A stretch of 64,000 bases of DNA from NCBI GenBank assembly GCA_902795215.1, contig CADBKG010000010.1:1-64000 (forward strand), given 5' to 3'. The translations under genes were made by a program, and so were the position numbers. The DNA is from an uncultured Erysipelotrichaceae bacterium. Lineage in GTDB: Bacteria; Bacillota_I; Bacilli_A; RF39; UBA660. Positions 25,233 through 33,766 of this stretch are shown in pieces. The notes beneath the pieces are model-generated. The model had not been told where the DNA came from and made no database searches. It saw only the letters and a program-made list of their open reading frames with translations. Position 1 is the stretch's first letter. The number at the start of each line of letters is the position of its first letter.

Positions 25233-26991
25233 TATTTCCAACACATCCTCTTTTAATTTCTATTATCTTTTCAAATAATCTTTTTCTTCTACTTACATCA
25301 AGCTCATTTTTCATTTCTTCTTTTATAAGTTTGATTTTTTCTTCATTTAAATGTTTTCTAACAATAGCTATTGCTGCTTTAATATCGGAATCTTTAAATT
25401 CTGGAAGATTAACATTACTAATTATTTCCTTAACTGTAGGAACCACATCTTCATAATCTTCAGCGAATGTAAGATAGTCCGCAAAGTCAATTTCTTTGTT
25501 TAACTCAAAGTAGTATACCAAATTATTTGCAACAAGTCTATATTTGTTTTTTGGTAAATCAAAATCTTCTTTTAAATATAATCTCATAGCACTTTCAGAA
25601 TGCATCATATAGTAAAGCATAACTGATAACGCTCTTTCAAATTTAGTAGATTTTTTAACTTCTTTATTTGTGTTTGTTTCTTCTTTTTTAGTTTCCACTT
25701 TAATATTTTTTATTTCTTCATTACTTGTAAGTCTTGCTTTAAGTAATTCTTTATCTAAATGATAATCATTTGATAACTTATTTATACATGTTTCAATTAA
25801 CAAACTATCAGAACTTACGCTAATAATACTTAAAACCTTATTTATATATTCCGTAAGTTGTATAGGGTTACTAAGATCCTTATCTTTTTTAAGAGCAATA
25901 AATATAAAATCAATAAAACTCATAGGATTTTTAATATTGTCTTTAAATGCCATTGCACCATATTCTAGAATATATTCATCTGGATCTTTTTTCCCTGTTA
26001 ATCTTACTACACCTATATCCATTCCTTCTTTAAGAAGACTTTCACCTAGTGATAAGGTTGCCATTTCTCCAGCATTATCGTTATCCATAACAAGTATTAC
26101 TTTAACCCCAAGTTTTTTTAAAAGTTCTACCTGCTGTTTTGCAAGGGCAGTACCCATGGTTGCAACTACGTTTTTAAGACCAATACTATATATTCTAATT
26201 GCATCCATAAATCCTTCACATATTATAATAGATTTTTCTAGCCTAGCTGCTGGTGCAGCCAAGTGATAGTTATATAAATTCTCTCGTTTTTTAAAGATAA
26301 TTGTTTCTTTAGTATTAACGTATTTACTATTAGATGTTGTATTATATATTCTTCCACTAAAGCCATTAACTTTACCATCAGGGTTTTTTAAAGGGAATAT
26401 TATCCTATTTCTAAATAAATCATATATTCCTCTTTCGCCATTGTTTACAAGACCTAAATCTTGCATATCTTTTAAAGGTATTTTCTTTTTTTCGAGCAGT
26501 TTATATAATTGATCATTATCTGTAATTGCAAGTCCTATACTAAAATCTTTTATTATTTCATCTGTTAAACCTCTATCTTTAAGGTATTTTCTTGCTTCTT
26601 CTCCAATCTTTGTTCTAAGGTTATTTTCATATAGTTTAGTTGCTAGATCCATTATTTTATAATATTTTTCATATACAGTATTTTGTTTTGATTTATGCAC
26701 AACAAAATCTTCACCTATTTTATCGGCGACTACTTTAACTGCTTCTATAAAACTAACACCTAAGAAATTTTCAACAAATGTAAACACATTTCCTGTCGCG
26801 CCACACACAAAACATTTATATATTTGTTTGTCTTTACTAACACTCATACTTGGACTATGATCATCATGAAAAGGACAAACACCAAAATAGTTTTTACCAT
26901 GGCTTTCAAGTTTAACATATGAATTAATTATTTCTACTATGTCTGCTTTATTTTGAATCCTTTTGAAATCGTTGTTTTGACTTTCATTCAT
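25219..26991 (-). CDS. dnaG: DNA primase
   Basis: Primase makes RNA primers for replication. The 590-residue protein has the CHC2-type zinc finger (C-P-F-H near residue 40 and C-F-V-C-G near 60), the RNA-polymerase basic domain (I-F-P-L and G-F-S-G-R near 210), a TOPRIM domain with C-E-G-F-M-D and V-M-D-N-D-N-A-G (about 260-320), and a helical C-terminal DnaB-interacting region. The ATG at 26991 follows AGAGGG. It is the first gene of a dnaG-rpoD-trmK operon with overlapping junctions. Its leader sequence is duplicated upstream of the dinD-like gene. Confidence 0.96.
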   Translation of the reverse strand: MNESQNNDFKRIQNKADIVEIINSYVKLESHGKNYFGVCPFHDDHSPSMSVSKDKQIYKCFVCGATGNVFTFVENFLGVSFIEAVKVVADKIGEDFVVHKSKQNTVYEKYYKIMDLATKLYENNLRTKIGEEARKYLKDRGLTDEIIKDFSIGLAITDNDQLYKLLEKKKIPLKDMQDLGLVNNGERGIYDLFRNRIIFPLKNPDGKVNGFSGRIYNTTSNSKYVNTKETIIFKKRENLYNYHLAAPAARLEKSIIICEGFMDAIRIYSIGLKNVVATMGTALAKQQVELLKKLGVKVILVMDNDNAGEMATLSLGESLLKEGMDIGVVRLTGKKDPDEYILEYGAMAFKDNIKNPMSFIDFIFIALKKDKDLSNPIQLTEYINKVLSIISVSSDSLLIETCINKLSNDYHLDKELLKARLTSNEEIKNIKVETKKEETNTNKEVKKSTKFERALSVMLYYMMHSESAMRLYLKEDFDLPKNKYRLVANNLVYYFELNKEIDFADYLTFAEDYEDVVPTVKEIISNVNLPEFKDSDIKAAIAIVRKHLNEEKIKLIKEEMKNELDVSRRKRLFEKIIEIKRGCVGNNEEE

Positions 26992-26994
26992 AAA

Positions 26995-27049
26995 ATACCC
27001 TCTATTATTTATTATTCAAGATAAAATTCATTTTTCTTAAAAAAAATAG
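26995..27049 (-). repeat. Leader repeat copy A (dnaG leader)
   Basis: About 54 bases directly before dnaG, including its AGAGGG ribosome site, match 28037-28090 with two substitutions and two single-base length differences. On the minus strand it begins with a T-run followed by AAGAAAAATGAATTTTATC. It is one of a direct-repeat pair bracketing the DinD-like gene. Confidence 0.9.
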
Positions 27050-27145
27050 CAAAAAATTTAATTTTTTTTAAAATTTTACGCAAATTTGACACTTTTTTTG
27101 CTCAATTTCAATTATATTACCATAAAAATATATTTTTAAAAAGGG

Positions 27146-27964
27146 TTATTTAATATCTATAAAATTTTTTTCTTTTTCTAGTTCTTTTAGACTTTTATTT
27201 GGTGTTGGAAGAGTCTCTGGCATCGTTCCACCAAGTTCTTTTATTGTTTCTCTAACTTTCTTTCCAACTTTATAATGTGTTTCATTAGAATTTTTCTCTC
27301 CCTTAATGTTATCTTTTTTTAATTTAGCTTCTGTTTGGACTATTCTAAATAAGTTATCCGCTAGTTCTTCACTACCCATATTATCTAAGATATCTTCCCT
27401 ATATCTAAGTCCCTTTCTTTTTGCAATATCGTCTGCAGTTTCACCGTTATATAATCCTTTATATCCAGCATTATGAAATTTATCAAAATTTTTAACTCCT
27501 GCTTTCTTGGCAGTTTGATTTAATGAATAATTCCCTTTTCTGGTTAAATTTCTATTATAGAATCTTTTCTCATCTTCAGACATTAAAGTATATTCTTTTT
27601 CAAACATTTCTTGTTTTCTAGTTTGAATTGCAAAATAAGTTTGTGCAAGTGCAACCACTTTTTTTCTAGAATCACCATTTTGAGCAATTAAATAACAAGC
27701 ATAACGTGAGAGCTTGTAATCACTAATTTTTTTGGTTGATACCCCTGTATTTACTATTTTGTCAGTGCCGACAAAATAGCCGGAAATCTCATTATTACTA
27801 TTCCTACAAGCTTGCTTTGCTTTTTCAATAACACCTTCAAATTTTCTCCATTCTTTATAATCCAATACTTTTTGTAGTTCCCTAGCTTCCCAATATTCTT
27901 TTCCTTCTTCATCAATGTGTTTAATATTTTCAAATATATTTATATTTGTTTCTATTTCATTCAT
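27146..27964 (-). CDS. dinD: DinD-like protein (BRO-N type)
   Basis: DinD is a DNA-damage-induced protein that in E. coli inhibits RecA filament activity. The 272-residue protein matches the family strongly: D-E-E-G-K-E-Y-W-E-A-R-E-L near residue 17, W-R-K-F-E-G-V-I-E-K-A, then L-S-R-Y-A-C-Y-L-I-A-Q-N-G-D and Q-T-Y-F-A-I-Q-T-R-K-Q-E. The start at 27964 follows AGAAGG. It stands alone between two copies of the dnaG leader and has a sporadic, mobile-like family distribution. No LexA box was recognised upstream. The gap 27965-28278 holds the second leader copy and a plus-strand promoter, nothing else seen. Confidence 0.9.
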   Translation of the reverse strand: MNEIETNINIFENIKHIDEEGKEYWEARELQKVLDYKEWRKFEGVIEKAKQACRNSNNEISGYFVGTDKIVNTGVSTKKISDYKLSRYACYLIAQNGDSRKKVVALAQTYFAIQTRKQEMFEKEYTLMSEDEKRFYNRNLTRKGNYSLNQTAKKAGVKNFDKFHNAGYKGLYNGETADDIAKRKGLRYREDILDNMGSEELADNLFRIVQTEAKLKKDNIKGEKNSNETHYKVGKKVRETIKELGGTMPETLPTPNKSLKELEKEKNFIDIK

Positions 27965-28036
27965 CTTTTACCTTCTTTCTAATAGTTGAGAATATAATTA
28001 TTCTTTTTTTTACCTCCCTTCCATTTATGAAAATTT

Positions 28037-28090
28037 ATACCCTCTATTATTATTATTCAAGATAGATTTCATTTTTCTTAAAAAAATACT
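28037..28090 (-). repeat. Leader repeat copy B (upstream of dinD)
   Basis: Second copy of the dnaG leader, about 73 bases upstream of the dinD start, followed by GAGGGTAT and then unrelated sequence containing an orphan GGGAGGT. With copy A it brackets dinD in direct orientation, 1.04 kb apart. Confidence 0.9.
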
Positions 28091-28227
28091 TAATTTACTA
28101 AAATTTTAGTAATATTTTTTATAATTACATACAATAACCATTTTATTGCATTAAAAAAGACAACTTTATTTAGTTTTTCTTCTGTAAAATATCCATTCAT
28201 ACCATCTTCAGATGACAAATATTTTTA

Positions 28228-28256
28228 TTGATTTATACTAAATATTAACATATAAT
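28228..28256 (+). promoter_or_regulatory. Sigma-A promoter of the 28279 gene
   Basis: TTGATT (28228-28233), 17-bp spacer, TATAAT (28251-28256), 22 bases before the ATG with TTGGAG as ribosome site. Confidence 0.8.
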
Positions 28257-28278
28257 ACTTTTGCTTGGAGTGATATAA

Positions 28279-28542
28279 ATGTTATATGAAATAGATGATT
28301 TATTTATGATGAAAATTAATAATGAAGTAACAATTATTTCAAAAAGTGAAGCTTTGGATTTATTAAATGAAAGATACTTAGATGCTGAAGATGAAATTGA
28401 AGATGTGATTAGGCTATCAAAATTTATATATGATCCAGAATTATCACTTAGCGCAATAAAATATCTTTCTCCATATTTAAAAAGAATGTACTTTAATCAT
28501 TTCACTATCAAACCAAATAAAAAAATGCCTATAAAACAATAG
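28279..28542 (+). CDS. Hypothetical protein, 87 residues
   Basis: I do not recognise this small acidic protein. It is soluble with a Glu/Asp-rich middle (D-A-E-D-E-I-E-D-V) and a basic tail (K-P-N-K-K-M-P-I-K). Coding is supported by a textbook promoter, a good ribosome site and a downstream hairpin (AAAAAATGC and GCATTTTTT, about 28520-28552). It is divergent from dinD. Confidence 0.7.
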   Translation: MLYEIDDLFMMKINNEVTIISKSEALDLLNERYLDAEDEIEDVIRLSKFIYDPELSLSAIKYLSPYLKRMYFNHFTIKPNKKMPIKQ

Positions 28543-28585
28543 TGCATTTTTTTATATTTTTCATAATATATAATAGGTGAAGTCT

Positions 28586-28765
28586 ATGAGAAGAAGATTT
28601 AAGGGTGGTTTTTATAGCATGGTATGTATTTTAATACTATCTGTAATGGTATTCTGGCAAACAATACTTATTCTTATATTACCATTTAGATTTAACGTTT
28701 TTATTTTACTTATAGAACTTGTATTACTCTTTTATTTCATCTTTAATATAATAAGGCCTTATTAA
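28586..28765 (+). CDS. Small membrane protein, 59 residues
   Basis: Starts M-R-R-R-F-K-G-G-F and is otherwise two hydrophobic segments (about 11-31 and 35-56). I choose the ATG at 28586, after AGGTGA, over one three codons upstream. Its end overlaps the convergent ysxE-like gene by 42 bases. Function unknown; positive-inside topology puts the N-terminus in the cytoplasm. Confidence 0.6.
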   Translation: MRRRFKGGFYSMVCILILSVMVFWQTILILILPFRFNVFILLIELVLLFYFIFNIIRPY

Positions 28766-29614
28766 TTTTTCTACTCCTTTTGTATACTCTATCATTTCCT
28801 CAATTTTTACAACATTTTCATATTCATTATTTGAAAGGTTTATTTCCTTTGGAATACATAGAAGTATAAATAGTAATTCTCTTTCTTCTTCACTTAGATT
28901 ATTATCTTTTATATATTTGTTGATAGCTTCTTCTAAATCAATATTATTACTTTCATTCTTATATAAATTATATATATCAAGTATTGGAGTATCAACAGAA
29001 GATTTATCCCAACTAATTAATGTGTCATCTTCTTTTATATAATGATTTAATCTCAAATTATTATGCACGATAGATACCCTATATTCTTTTTTCTCTTTTA
29101 CTTTATCATACCAATTATTAAGTTTTTCTTTTGCAAATTTTATTTCATTAAAGATTTTAGAAGAATTTCTTATAAACAAGTAATGACTTGGACTTAAAAA
29201 TCTTTCTTTTTCAATATCATTAACAATATTATTGTATATAAATTCATTATAGTCTAAGTTGCTTTTTATATTATCATATATTTCTTTAAATTTATCCTCT
29301 GTTACTTCCTTATTATAGGAAGTATTATTATGTAATTTTGATACAACATCTATTAAATCATTTATTTTTTGTTTACTTGGATAATCATAATCTTCTTTAT
29401 ACTCATATATATCGATATTACTTCTAGAATAATCTACTAGATTTGGAAAGTTATAAAAATTTCTGCTTTTTAAATATTCAAATAATTCCTTTATATTTTT
29501 ATTTTTTTCTTTTATAACAAATTTCCCTTCTGTAGTTTCTATAATAGATACTTTCCCTTTTTTTGTTATTTTGTATGGTTTATATAATTTATTAATAAGA
29601 TCTATATTATTCAT
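28724..29614 (-). CDS. YsxE/CotS-like spore coat protein (kinase-like fold)
   Basis: The 296-residue protein follows the CotS/YsxE spore-coat family, which has a choline-kinase-like fold. The catalytic-loop region reads V-H-N-N-L-R-L-N-H where active kinases have H-G-D, and the metal-site region reads S-W-D-K-S-S-V-D, so catalysis is doubtful. The strongest clue is position: it overlaps the end of a SpoVID-like gene, exactly as ysxE follows spoVID in Bacillus. Family assignment is moderate on sequence alone, good with context. Confidence 0.72.
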   Translation of the reverse strand: MNNIDLINKLYKPYKITKKGKVSIIETTEGKFVIKEKNKNIKELFEYLKSRNFYNFPNLVDYSRSNIDIYEYKEDYDYPSKQKINDLIDVVSKLHNNTSYNKEVTEDKFKEIYDNIKSNLDYNEFIYNNIVNDIEKERFLSPSHYLFIRNSSKIFNEIKFAKEKLNNWYDKVKEKKEYRVSIVHNNLRLNHYIKEDDTLISWDKSSVDTPILDIYNLYKNESNNIDLEEAINKYIKDNNLSEEERELLFILLCIPKEINLSNNEYENVVKIEEMIEYTKGVEKLIRPYYIKDEIKE

Positions 29615-30266
29615 TTTTCTTACATGGAATTATCAATTTATTATTTATTTCAAAACTTTCTCCTTCATTATATTCTTTAATCATATCTACACTAGTATTA
29701 TACTCTTTTGCAATTGATTCTAAGGTATCCATTTCAGTAATTTTATGTATATGATATACGATGTAAGTATCTTCTTTAGGAGTGCTGTCTATTATAGCTT
29801 CTTGCTCTTCTTTGTTTAGTCTATCTTCTTCTATATTTTCCTCTATAACTGGTTTTTCTTCTATAGGAATAGGCTCTAGTTCTATAATATCTTTGCTTTC
29901 TGGTTCTTCCTCAAGTTTAAAAGGTTCAGGTATAATAGGTTCTTTTTTTATTTCTTCATAATTTAATCTTAAATCTATATAAACACTTAATACATCATCA
30001 ACTGTATTATATTCAAAGTTATCTATTTCATATATAATACTTTCTTTATCAATTTTATCATCTAATTCATATTCTAGTGGCAAATCATAATTAAATGTTT
30101 CTTTGTTAACACTTAAGTTATTAGGTTTATATTCCCCAGATAAGTTAAAAGAACCTTTAAATATATTATCTTCAACATTAAAGTCTTGCTCTAATGAAAT
30201 AGAACAAATCTCTCCAATTTTGGTTTTAAATATTATATCTTTTTCATAATTAATAATTTTAAACAT
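29607..30266 (-). CDS. SpoVID-like spore coat morphogenesis protein with LysM
   Basis: SpoVID drives encasement of the spore by the coat. The 219-residue protein has an N-terminal beta-rich domain (about 1-115, with F-K-G-S-F-N-L-S-G-E-Y) like the SpoVID N-domain, an acidic Pro/Glu linker (about 120-165), and a C-terminal LysM domain (about 170-216; I-H-K-I-T-E-M-D-T-L-E-S-I-A). SpoVID in Bacillus is about 575 residues, so the linker here is very short. It sits directly upstream of a ysxE-like gene. Confidence 0.78.
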   Translation of the reverse strand: MFKIINYEKDIIFKTKIGEICSISLEQDFNVEDNIFKGSFNLSGEYKPNNLSVNKETFNYDLPLEYELDDKIDKESIIYEIDNFEYNTVDDVLSVYIDLRLNYEEIKKEPIIPEPFKLEEEPESKDIIELEPIPIEEKPVIEENIEEDRLNKEEQEAIIDSTPKEDTYIVYHIHKITEMDTLESIAKEYNTSVDMIKEYNEGESFEINNKLIIPCKKNE

Positions 30267-30317
30267 TAAAAAACTCTCCTTTATTCTAATATATTATTAA
30301 TAAGAAGAGTTTATGTC

Positions 30318-31019
30318 TTAATCTTTATATTCACTTGTAATATCAAAGTATTCTTCTAAAGATATCCAATTACCATCATTATATAGTTTTTTTGCTAATG
30401 TTTTTCCAACATATCTTAAATGCCACGGTTCATACTTATAACCAGTATATTTTTCTTTTCCTTTAGGATATCTTATAATAAATCCATATTTATAAGCATT
30501 GTCATTTATCCACTTTCCTTCATTAGTATCTATAAAAGAATCTTCAACACTGTTTAAATCAAATGATAATCCTGTATGATGTTCAGAATGCCCAGGTCTT
30601 GATGAATATATATCTGCTTTTTCTTTGCCATCTTTTTCTATATACCTATTATATAAGTTTTCTTGATAAGAATATGTTCTATATCCACTTTGTATCCATA
30701 ATTTTAAGTTTTCTTTATTAGCATCTTCTTCCATTTTTTTAAATGCATTATAAGCATCTATATTTATACATAGTGGACACATACCAGTTTCTTTTGTTAC
30801 TTTTTCATATGTATTATTTGGAATAAAATCTTTTGGCAAACTATACGTTTTATTAACTATTAATATTCCATCTATATATGTTGCTCCATTTATTACTTCT
30901 ATCTTACTTTCCTTTTCTTGAACCTTACTTGTTTTATTTATTATATAATCTTTTTTCATGTATACTCCTAATAAAATTATACCAAAAATGATTATAATAC
31001 TAAAGATAACTCTTTTCAT
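30318..31019 (-). CDS. VanY-type D-alanyl-D-alanine carboxypeptidase (M15B)
   Basis: M15B peptidases trim the terminal D-Ala from peptidoglycan stem peptides using zinc. The 233-residue protein has an N-terminal membrane anchor (about 5-21), S-G-Y-R-T, the zinc motif S-R-P-G-H-S-E-H-H-T-G-L-S-F-D (His and Asp ligands) and E-P-W-H-L-R-Y-V with the third ligand. The start at 31019 follows AAAGGAAC. It is the last gene in the sporulation sigma-spoVA cluster; in Bacillus a different carboxypeptidase gene (dacF) lies at the other end of that cluster. Confidence 0.93.
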   Translation of the reverse strand: MKRVIFSIIIIFGIILLGVYMKKDYIINKTSKVQEKESKIEVINGATYIDGILIVNKTYSLPKDFIPNNTYEKVTKETGMCPLCINIDAYNAFKKMEEDANKENLKLWIQSGYRTYSYQENLYNRYIEKDGKEKADIYSSRPGHSEHHTGLSFDLNSVEDSFIDTNEGKWINDNAYKYGFIIRYPKGKEKYTGYKYEPWHLRYVGKTLAKKLYNDGNWISLEEYFDITSEYKD

Positions 31020-31037
31020 ATGTTCCTTTCTAACTGA

Positions 31038-31385
31038 TTAGTCTTTAGGTTTACAAATCAAACTAACAATGAATCCAAATATTACAGTGGCCGTTATGCC
31101 CCCACTAGTAGTTTTTAACATACTCATAAATAATCCCAAAACACCACTTTCTTTAAAACCTTGATATGCCGAAAGATATAGTGCATTACCAAATGAAGTG
31201 ATAGGAAGATTAAATCCATACCCAAAACTATCAATAGTATCATATATTCCTAAAAAGCCAAGTATAGAACCAATTATTACAAATAAACTAGTTATATGTC
31301 CTATAGTTAATTTAGAATTATCATATATAATAGATGCTATAGCGCATATTATTCCTACAAATATAAATGAATAAAAATATCTCAA
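31038..31385 (-). CDS. spoVAE: Stage V sporulation protein AE
   Basis: SpoVA proteins form the channel that moves dipicolinic acid into the forespore and out during germination. The 115-residue membrane protein has about four hydrophobic segments and the family motif L-P-I-T-S-F-G-N-A-L near residue 60, followed by S-G-G-I-T-A-T. It overlaps spoVAD by four bases. Length and order match SpoVAEb. Confidence 0.92.
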   Translation of the reverse strand: MRYFYSFIFVGIICAIASIIYDNSKLTIGHITSLFVIIGSILGFLGIYDTIDSFGYGFNLPITSFGNALYLSAYQGFKESGVLGLFMSMLKTTSGGITATVIFGFIVSLICKPKD

Positions 31386-32326
31386 TTTAAAACCTCCAAA
31401 CTAACTATATGACTAATGGAAGGAACGCTTCTTTTTGAATTAACCATTGATACATTATGTAAAGACCCTGTTCCAATAATTAAAATGTGTTTATATTTAT
31501 TTTGTTTTATAATTTTCTCAGTTAAAAATAATGGTAAACAAACAGGACCACTTCCACCCATTAAAGATAGGTTTTCATCAGTTATTATCATACTTCCTGC
31601 ATCTATATAGTTTTGTAATGTAATGTCATTTTCTAAAAGAATCTCTTCAAATAATTTACTGCCTATTTTTCCTAAATCCCCTGTGATTACTAAATCATAA
31701 TAACTGATATCTCTTTTTAAATCTTTTAAATGAGTAATTAAAGTAGAGGCTGCACTTGGTGCCATAACAGCGCCTATATTTTTAACATCTACAAAATTAT
31801 AATCTACTACTTTTCCAATTGTACAAGATTCGATTTTTATATTCGATTTACTTTTTGTAATTTGTGAAATAACAGAGGAAGTTAAAGTATATGTTTCACA
31901 CTTTTTTCTTAAACTTCCATATTCTATAGGATATCTATAGCTTTTTTCTGCAGTTTTATTATGACTACTAACTATAACTCCAATATTTTTGATTTTAGAA
32001 TCAAGTAATTTAGACGCAATTATTATTCCTTCTGGGTAACTTGCACATGCATTATATATTCCTAAAAATGGTATATTATAGTTAGCCATAGTTTTAGAAG
32101 TTATTGCTATTTGATTTGATAGATCTGCCCCTATAATTAAATCTAAATTTATACTTTTTAACATGTCATCAATTATTATTCTTTCTTGTTTTTCTTCAGC
32201 CTCTTCAAAAGTTTTTTCACCATTGTAATAATCCTTAATAGTACGTTTTGTAAAGATTTTTTCATCATTTGATGATATAGATACACTTTTTCCAAGATAT
32301 ATATTATTAAACCTTATACTAGCCAT
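31382..32326 (-). CDS. spoVAD: Stage V sporulation protein AD
   Basis: SpoVAD is the dipicolinic-acid-binding subunit of the SpoVA channel, with a thiolase-like fold. The 314-residue product has the family stretches N-A-C-A-S-Y-P-E-G near 100, P-S-A-A-S-T-L near 205, Y-D-L-V-I-T-G-D-L-G near 230 and G-S-G-P-V-C-L-P near 270. I place the start at the ATG at 32326, with AAAGGAG upstream, rather than 37 codons earlier inside spoVAC. It overlaps spoVAC by eight bases. Confidence 0.95.
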   Translation of the reverse strand: MASIRFNNIYLGKSVSISSNDEKIFTKRTIKDYYNGEKTFEEAEEKQERIIIDDMLKSINLDLIIGADLSNQIAITSKTMANYNIPFLGIYNACASYPEGIIIASKLLDSKIKNIGVIVSSHNKTAEKSYRYPIEYGSLRKKCETYTLTSSVISQITKSKSNIKIESCTIGKVVDYNFVDVKNIGAVMAPSAASTLITHLKDLKRDISYYDLVITGDLGKIGSKLFEEILLENDITLQNYIDAGSMIITDENLSLMGGSGPVCLPLFLTEKIIKQNKYKHILIIGTGSLHNVSMVNSKRSVPSISHIVSLEVLN

Positions 32327-32756
32327 AAAATACTCCTTTAATAAGTGCAAGTAGAAAAGCGGATACAATACCGTATAAAATGACCGCCCCTGCAAGTTTA
32401 AACATATTTGCACCAAGTCCAGTAATAGTTCCTTCATTTTTATAATCCATCAGACTACTTGCAACAGAGGAAGCAAAACCTGTAATTGGTATTAATAAAC
32501 CAAATCTATATTTTTTTACTAAATCATCAAAACTTCCAAGTCCAGTAAGTATTACAGCAATGAAAATAAAAGTTATAGTCATTAATGTTAATGCTGAAGA
32601 TTCTTCCAAATATAGAATTTTCATATATATATTTGTTAATGCTTCTGCCATAAGTCCAAGTACTCCACCAGATAAAAACGAAATAAATGTATTTTTTAAT
32701 GTATTTTCTTTTAAAGTGTTTTCTTTAACAAGTTTTAAATATTTATCTTCTGTCAT
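32319..32756 (-). CDS. spoVAC: Stage V sporulation protein AC
   Basis: SpoVAC is a membrane subunit of the SpoVA channel, thought to be mechanosensitive. The 145-residue protein has about four hydrophobic segments and family motifs G-G-V-L-G-L near residue 30, G-S-F-D-D-L and I-P-I-T-G-F-A-S-S-V. The ATG at 32756 follows GGTGAA. It starts the spoVAC-AD-AE run directly behind the sporulation sigma gene. Confidence 0.94.
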   Translation of the reverse strand: MTEDKYLKLVKENTLKENTLKNTFISFLSGGVLGLMAEALTNIYMKILYLEESSALTLMTITFIFIAVILTGLGSFDDLVKKYRFGLLIPITGFASSVASSLMDYKNEGTITGLGANMFKLAGAVILYGIVSAFLLALIKGVFYG

Positions 32757-32799
32757 AAAATTCACCATTATTATTTTGATGAGTTTTAATTTATTTATA

Positions 32800-33414
32800 C
32801 TATCCCTTAATATATGTTTTTATTTTTTCTTTACTTTTAGATTCAATTCTACTTACTTTAGATTGTGATATTCCAAGTCTTCTAGCTGTTTCTTCTTGAG
32901 TATAATCACTTATAAATCTTTCTTTTATTATTTTCTTTTCTAAATCATTTAATTTACTTAAACTAGATTTTAAAAGAATAAGATTATCTAAATTACTATT
33001 TTCACTTACATATGTATTTTCTTCTATAGGTACGTAATCACTAGATGAATTAATTATATCCATAACTAGATTAACATCTATGTTTAAATAATCACAAACC
33101 TCATTTAAACTAACTTCTCTATTATTCTTTTGAGAAAGCATTTCTTTTGTCTTTAAAACTTCTTTATATAGTCTCTTCATATTCTTGTTTACAAAAACAT
33201 TTTTACTTTTGCTTTCACACTCATACATCTCCCCATAAATATAATCATATGCATAAGTTGAAAACGATGCACATTTATTTGGATCAAAATTTTTATATGC
33301 TTTTAATAATCCTACAAATCCAGCTTGAACTAAATCTTCTTTGCTAACACCGTAAAATCTATTTGACATTTTATAGATTAAATTTTGGTATTTAAGTAAA
33401 ACTTCTGTATTCAT
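32800..33414 (-). CDS. Sporulation sigma factor, SigF/SigG type
   Basis: The 204-residue sigma-70 protein has region 2 (F-Y-G-V-S-K-E-D-L-V-Q-A-G-F-V-G-L-L-K-A, then F-S-T-Y-A-Y-D-Y-I-Y-G-E-M) and region 4 (Y-T-Q-E-E-T-A-R-R-L-G-I-S-Q-S-K-V-S-R-I). It lacks most of region 3 and is shorter than Bacillus SigF or SigG (about 255-260). Position next to spoVA genes suggests SigF; spoIIAA and spoIIAB are absent beside it. The start at 33414 follows GGAGAAAT. Its target would include the downstream spoVA genes. Confidence 0.88.
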   Translation of the reverse strand: MNTEVLLKYQNLIYKMSNRFYGVSKEDLVQAGFVGLLKAYKNFDPNKCASFSTYAYDYIYGEMYECESKSKNVFVNKNMKRLYKEVLKTKEMLSQKNNREVSLNEVCDYLNIDVNLVMDIINSSSDYVPIEENTYVSENSNLDNLILLKSSLSKLNDLEKKIIKERFISDYTQEETARRLGISQSKVSRIESKSKEKIKTYIKG

Positions 33415-33442
33415 TATTTCTCCTTTCCAAGAAAAATATAAT

Positions 33443-33470
33443 AAAAAAAGAATATGTTTTAAACATATTC
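33443..33470 (-). terminator. Terminator between DUF378 gene and sigma gene
   Basis: Minus strand GAATATG and CATATTC arms (33450-33470) with an AT inner stem, followed by seven T residues. An ATGTCGAA (7 of 8 to the 0A box) lies on the minus strand at about 33467-33474, partly inside the hairpin. Confidence 0.7.
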
Positions 33471-33515
33471 GACATATTCTTTACTTTATTTACAATGTAA
33501 AAATGTAAATAAGTG

Positions 33516-33719
33516 TTAATCTTCTATATGATTAAATAAAAGACCAACATTAATTAAGCCTGTAATTCCAACTAGTGTATAAATTAGTCTAGATAGAATA
33601 GTACCGTCACCAAATAAAGCATCAACTAAATTAAAGTCAAGTAATCCAACTAAACCCCAATTTATTGCACCTACTATAGTTAGAATAAGAGCGCATTTTT
33701 GTAGTGTTTCCATATTCAA
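33516..33719 (-). CDS. DUF378 membrane protein
   Basis: A 67-residue protein with two membrane segments and the DUF378 signature G-A-I-N-W-G-L-V-G near residue 20, then L-V-G-I-T-G-L. The function of this widespread family is unknown. The start at 33719 follows AAAGGATTG. It stands between spo0A and the sigma gene and appears to be monocistronic. Confidence 0.9.
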   Translation of the reverse strand: MNMETLQKCALILTIVGAINWGLVGLLDFNLVDALFGDGTILSRLIYTLVGITGLINVGLLFNHIED

Positions 33720-33766
33720 TCCTTTCTTTTATGTATTATGATTATTATTTTTCATTTTATACACAT

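Noticed and set aside
27146-27964. Prophage remnant around the DinD-like gene
   Set aside because: No integrase, att-like site, phage structural gene or tRNA lies nearby; the flanking repeats match the dnaG leader rather than att sites.
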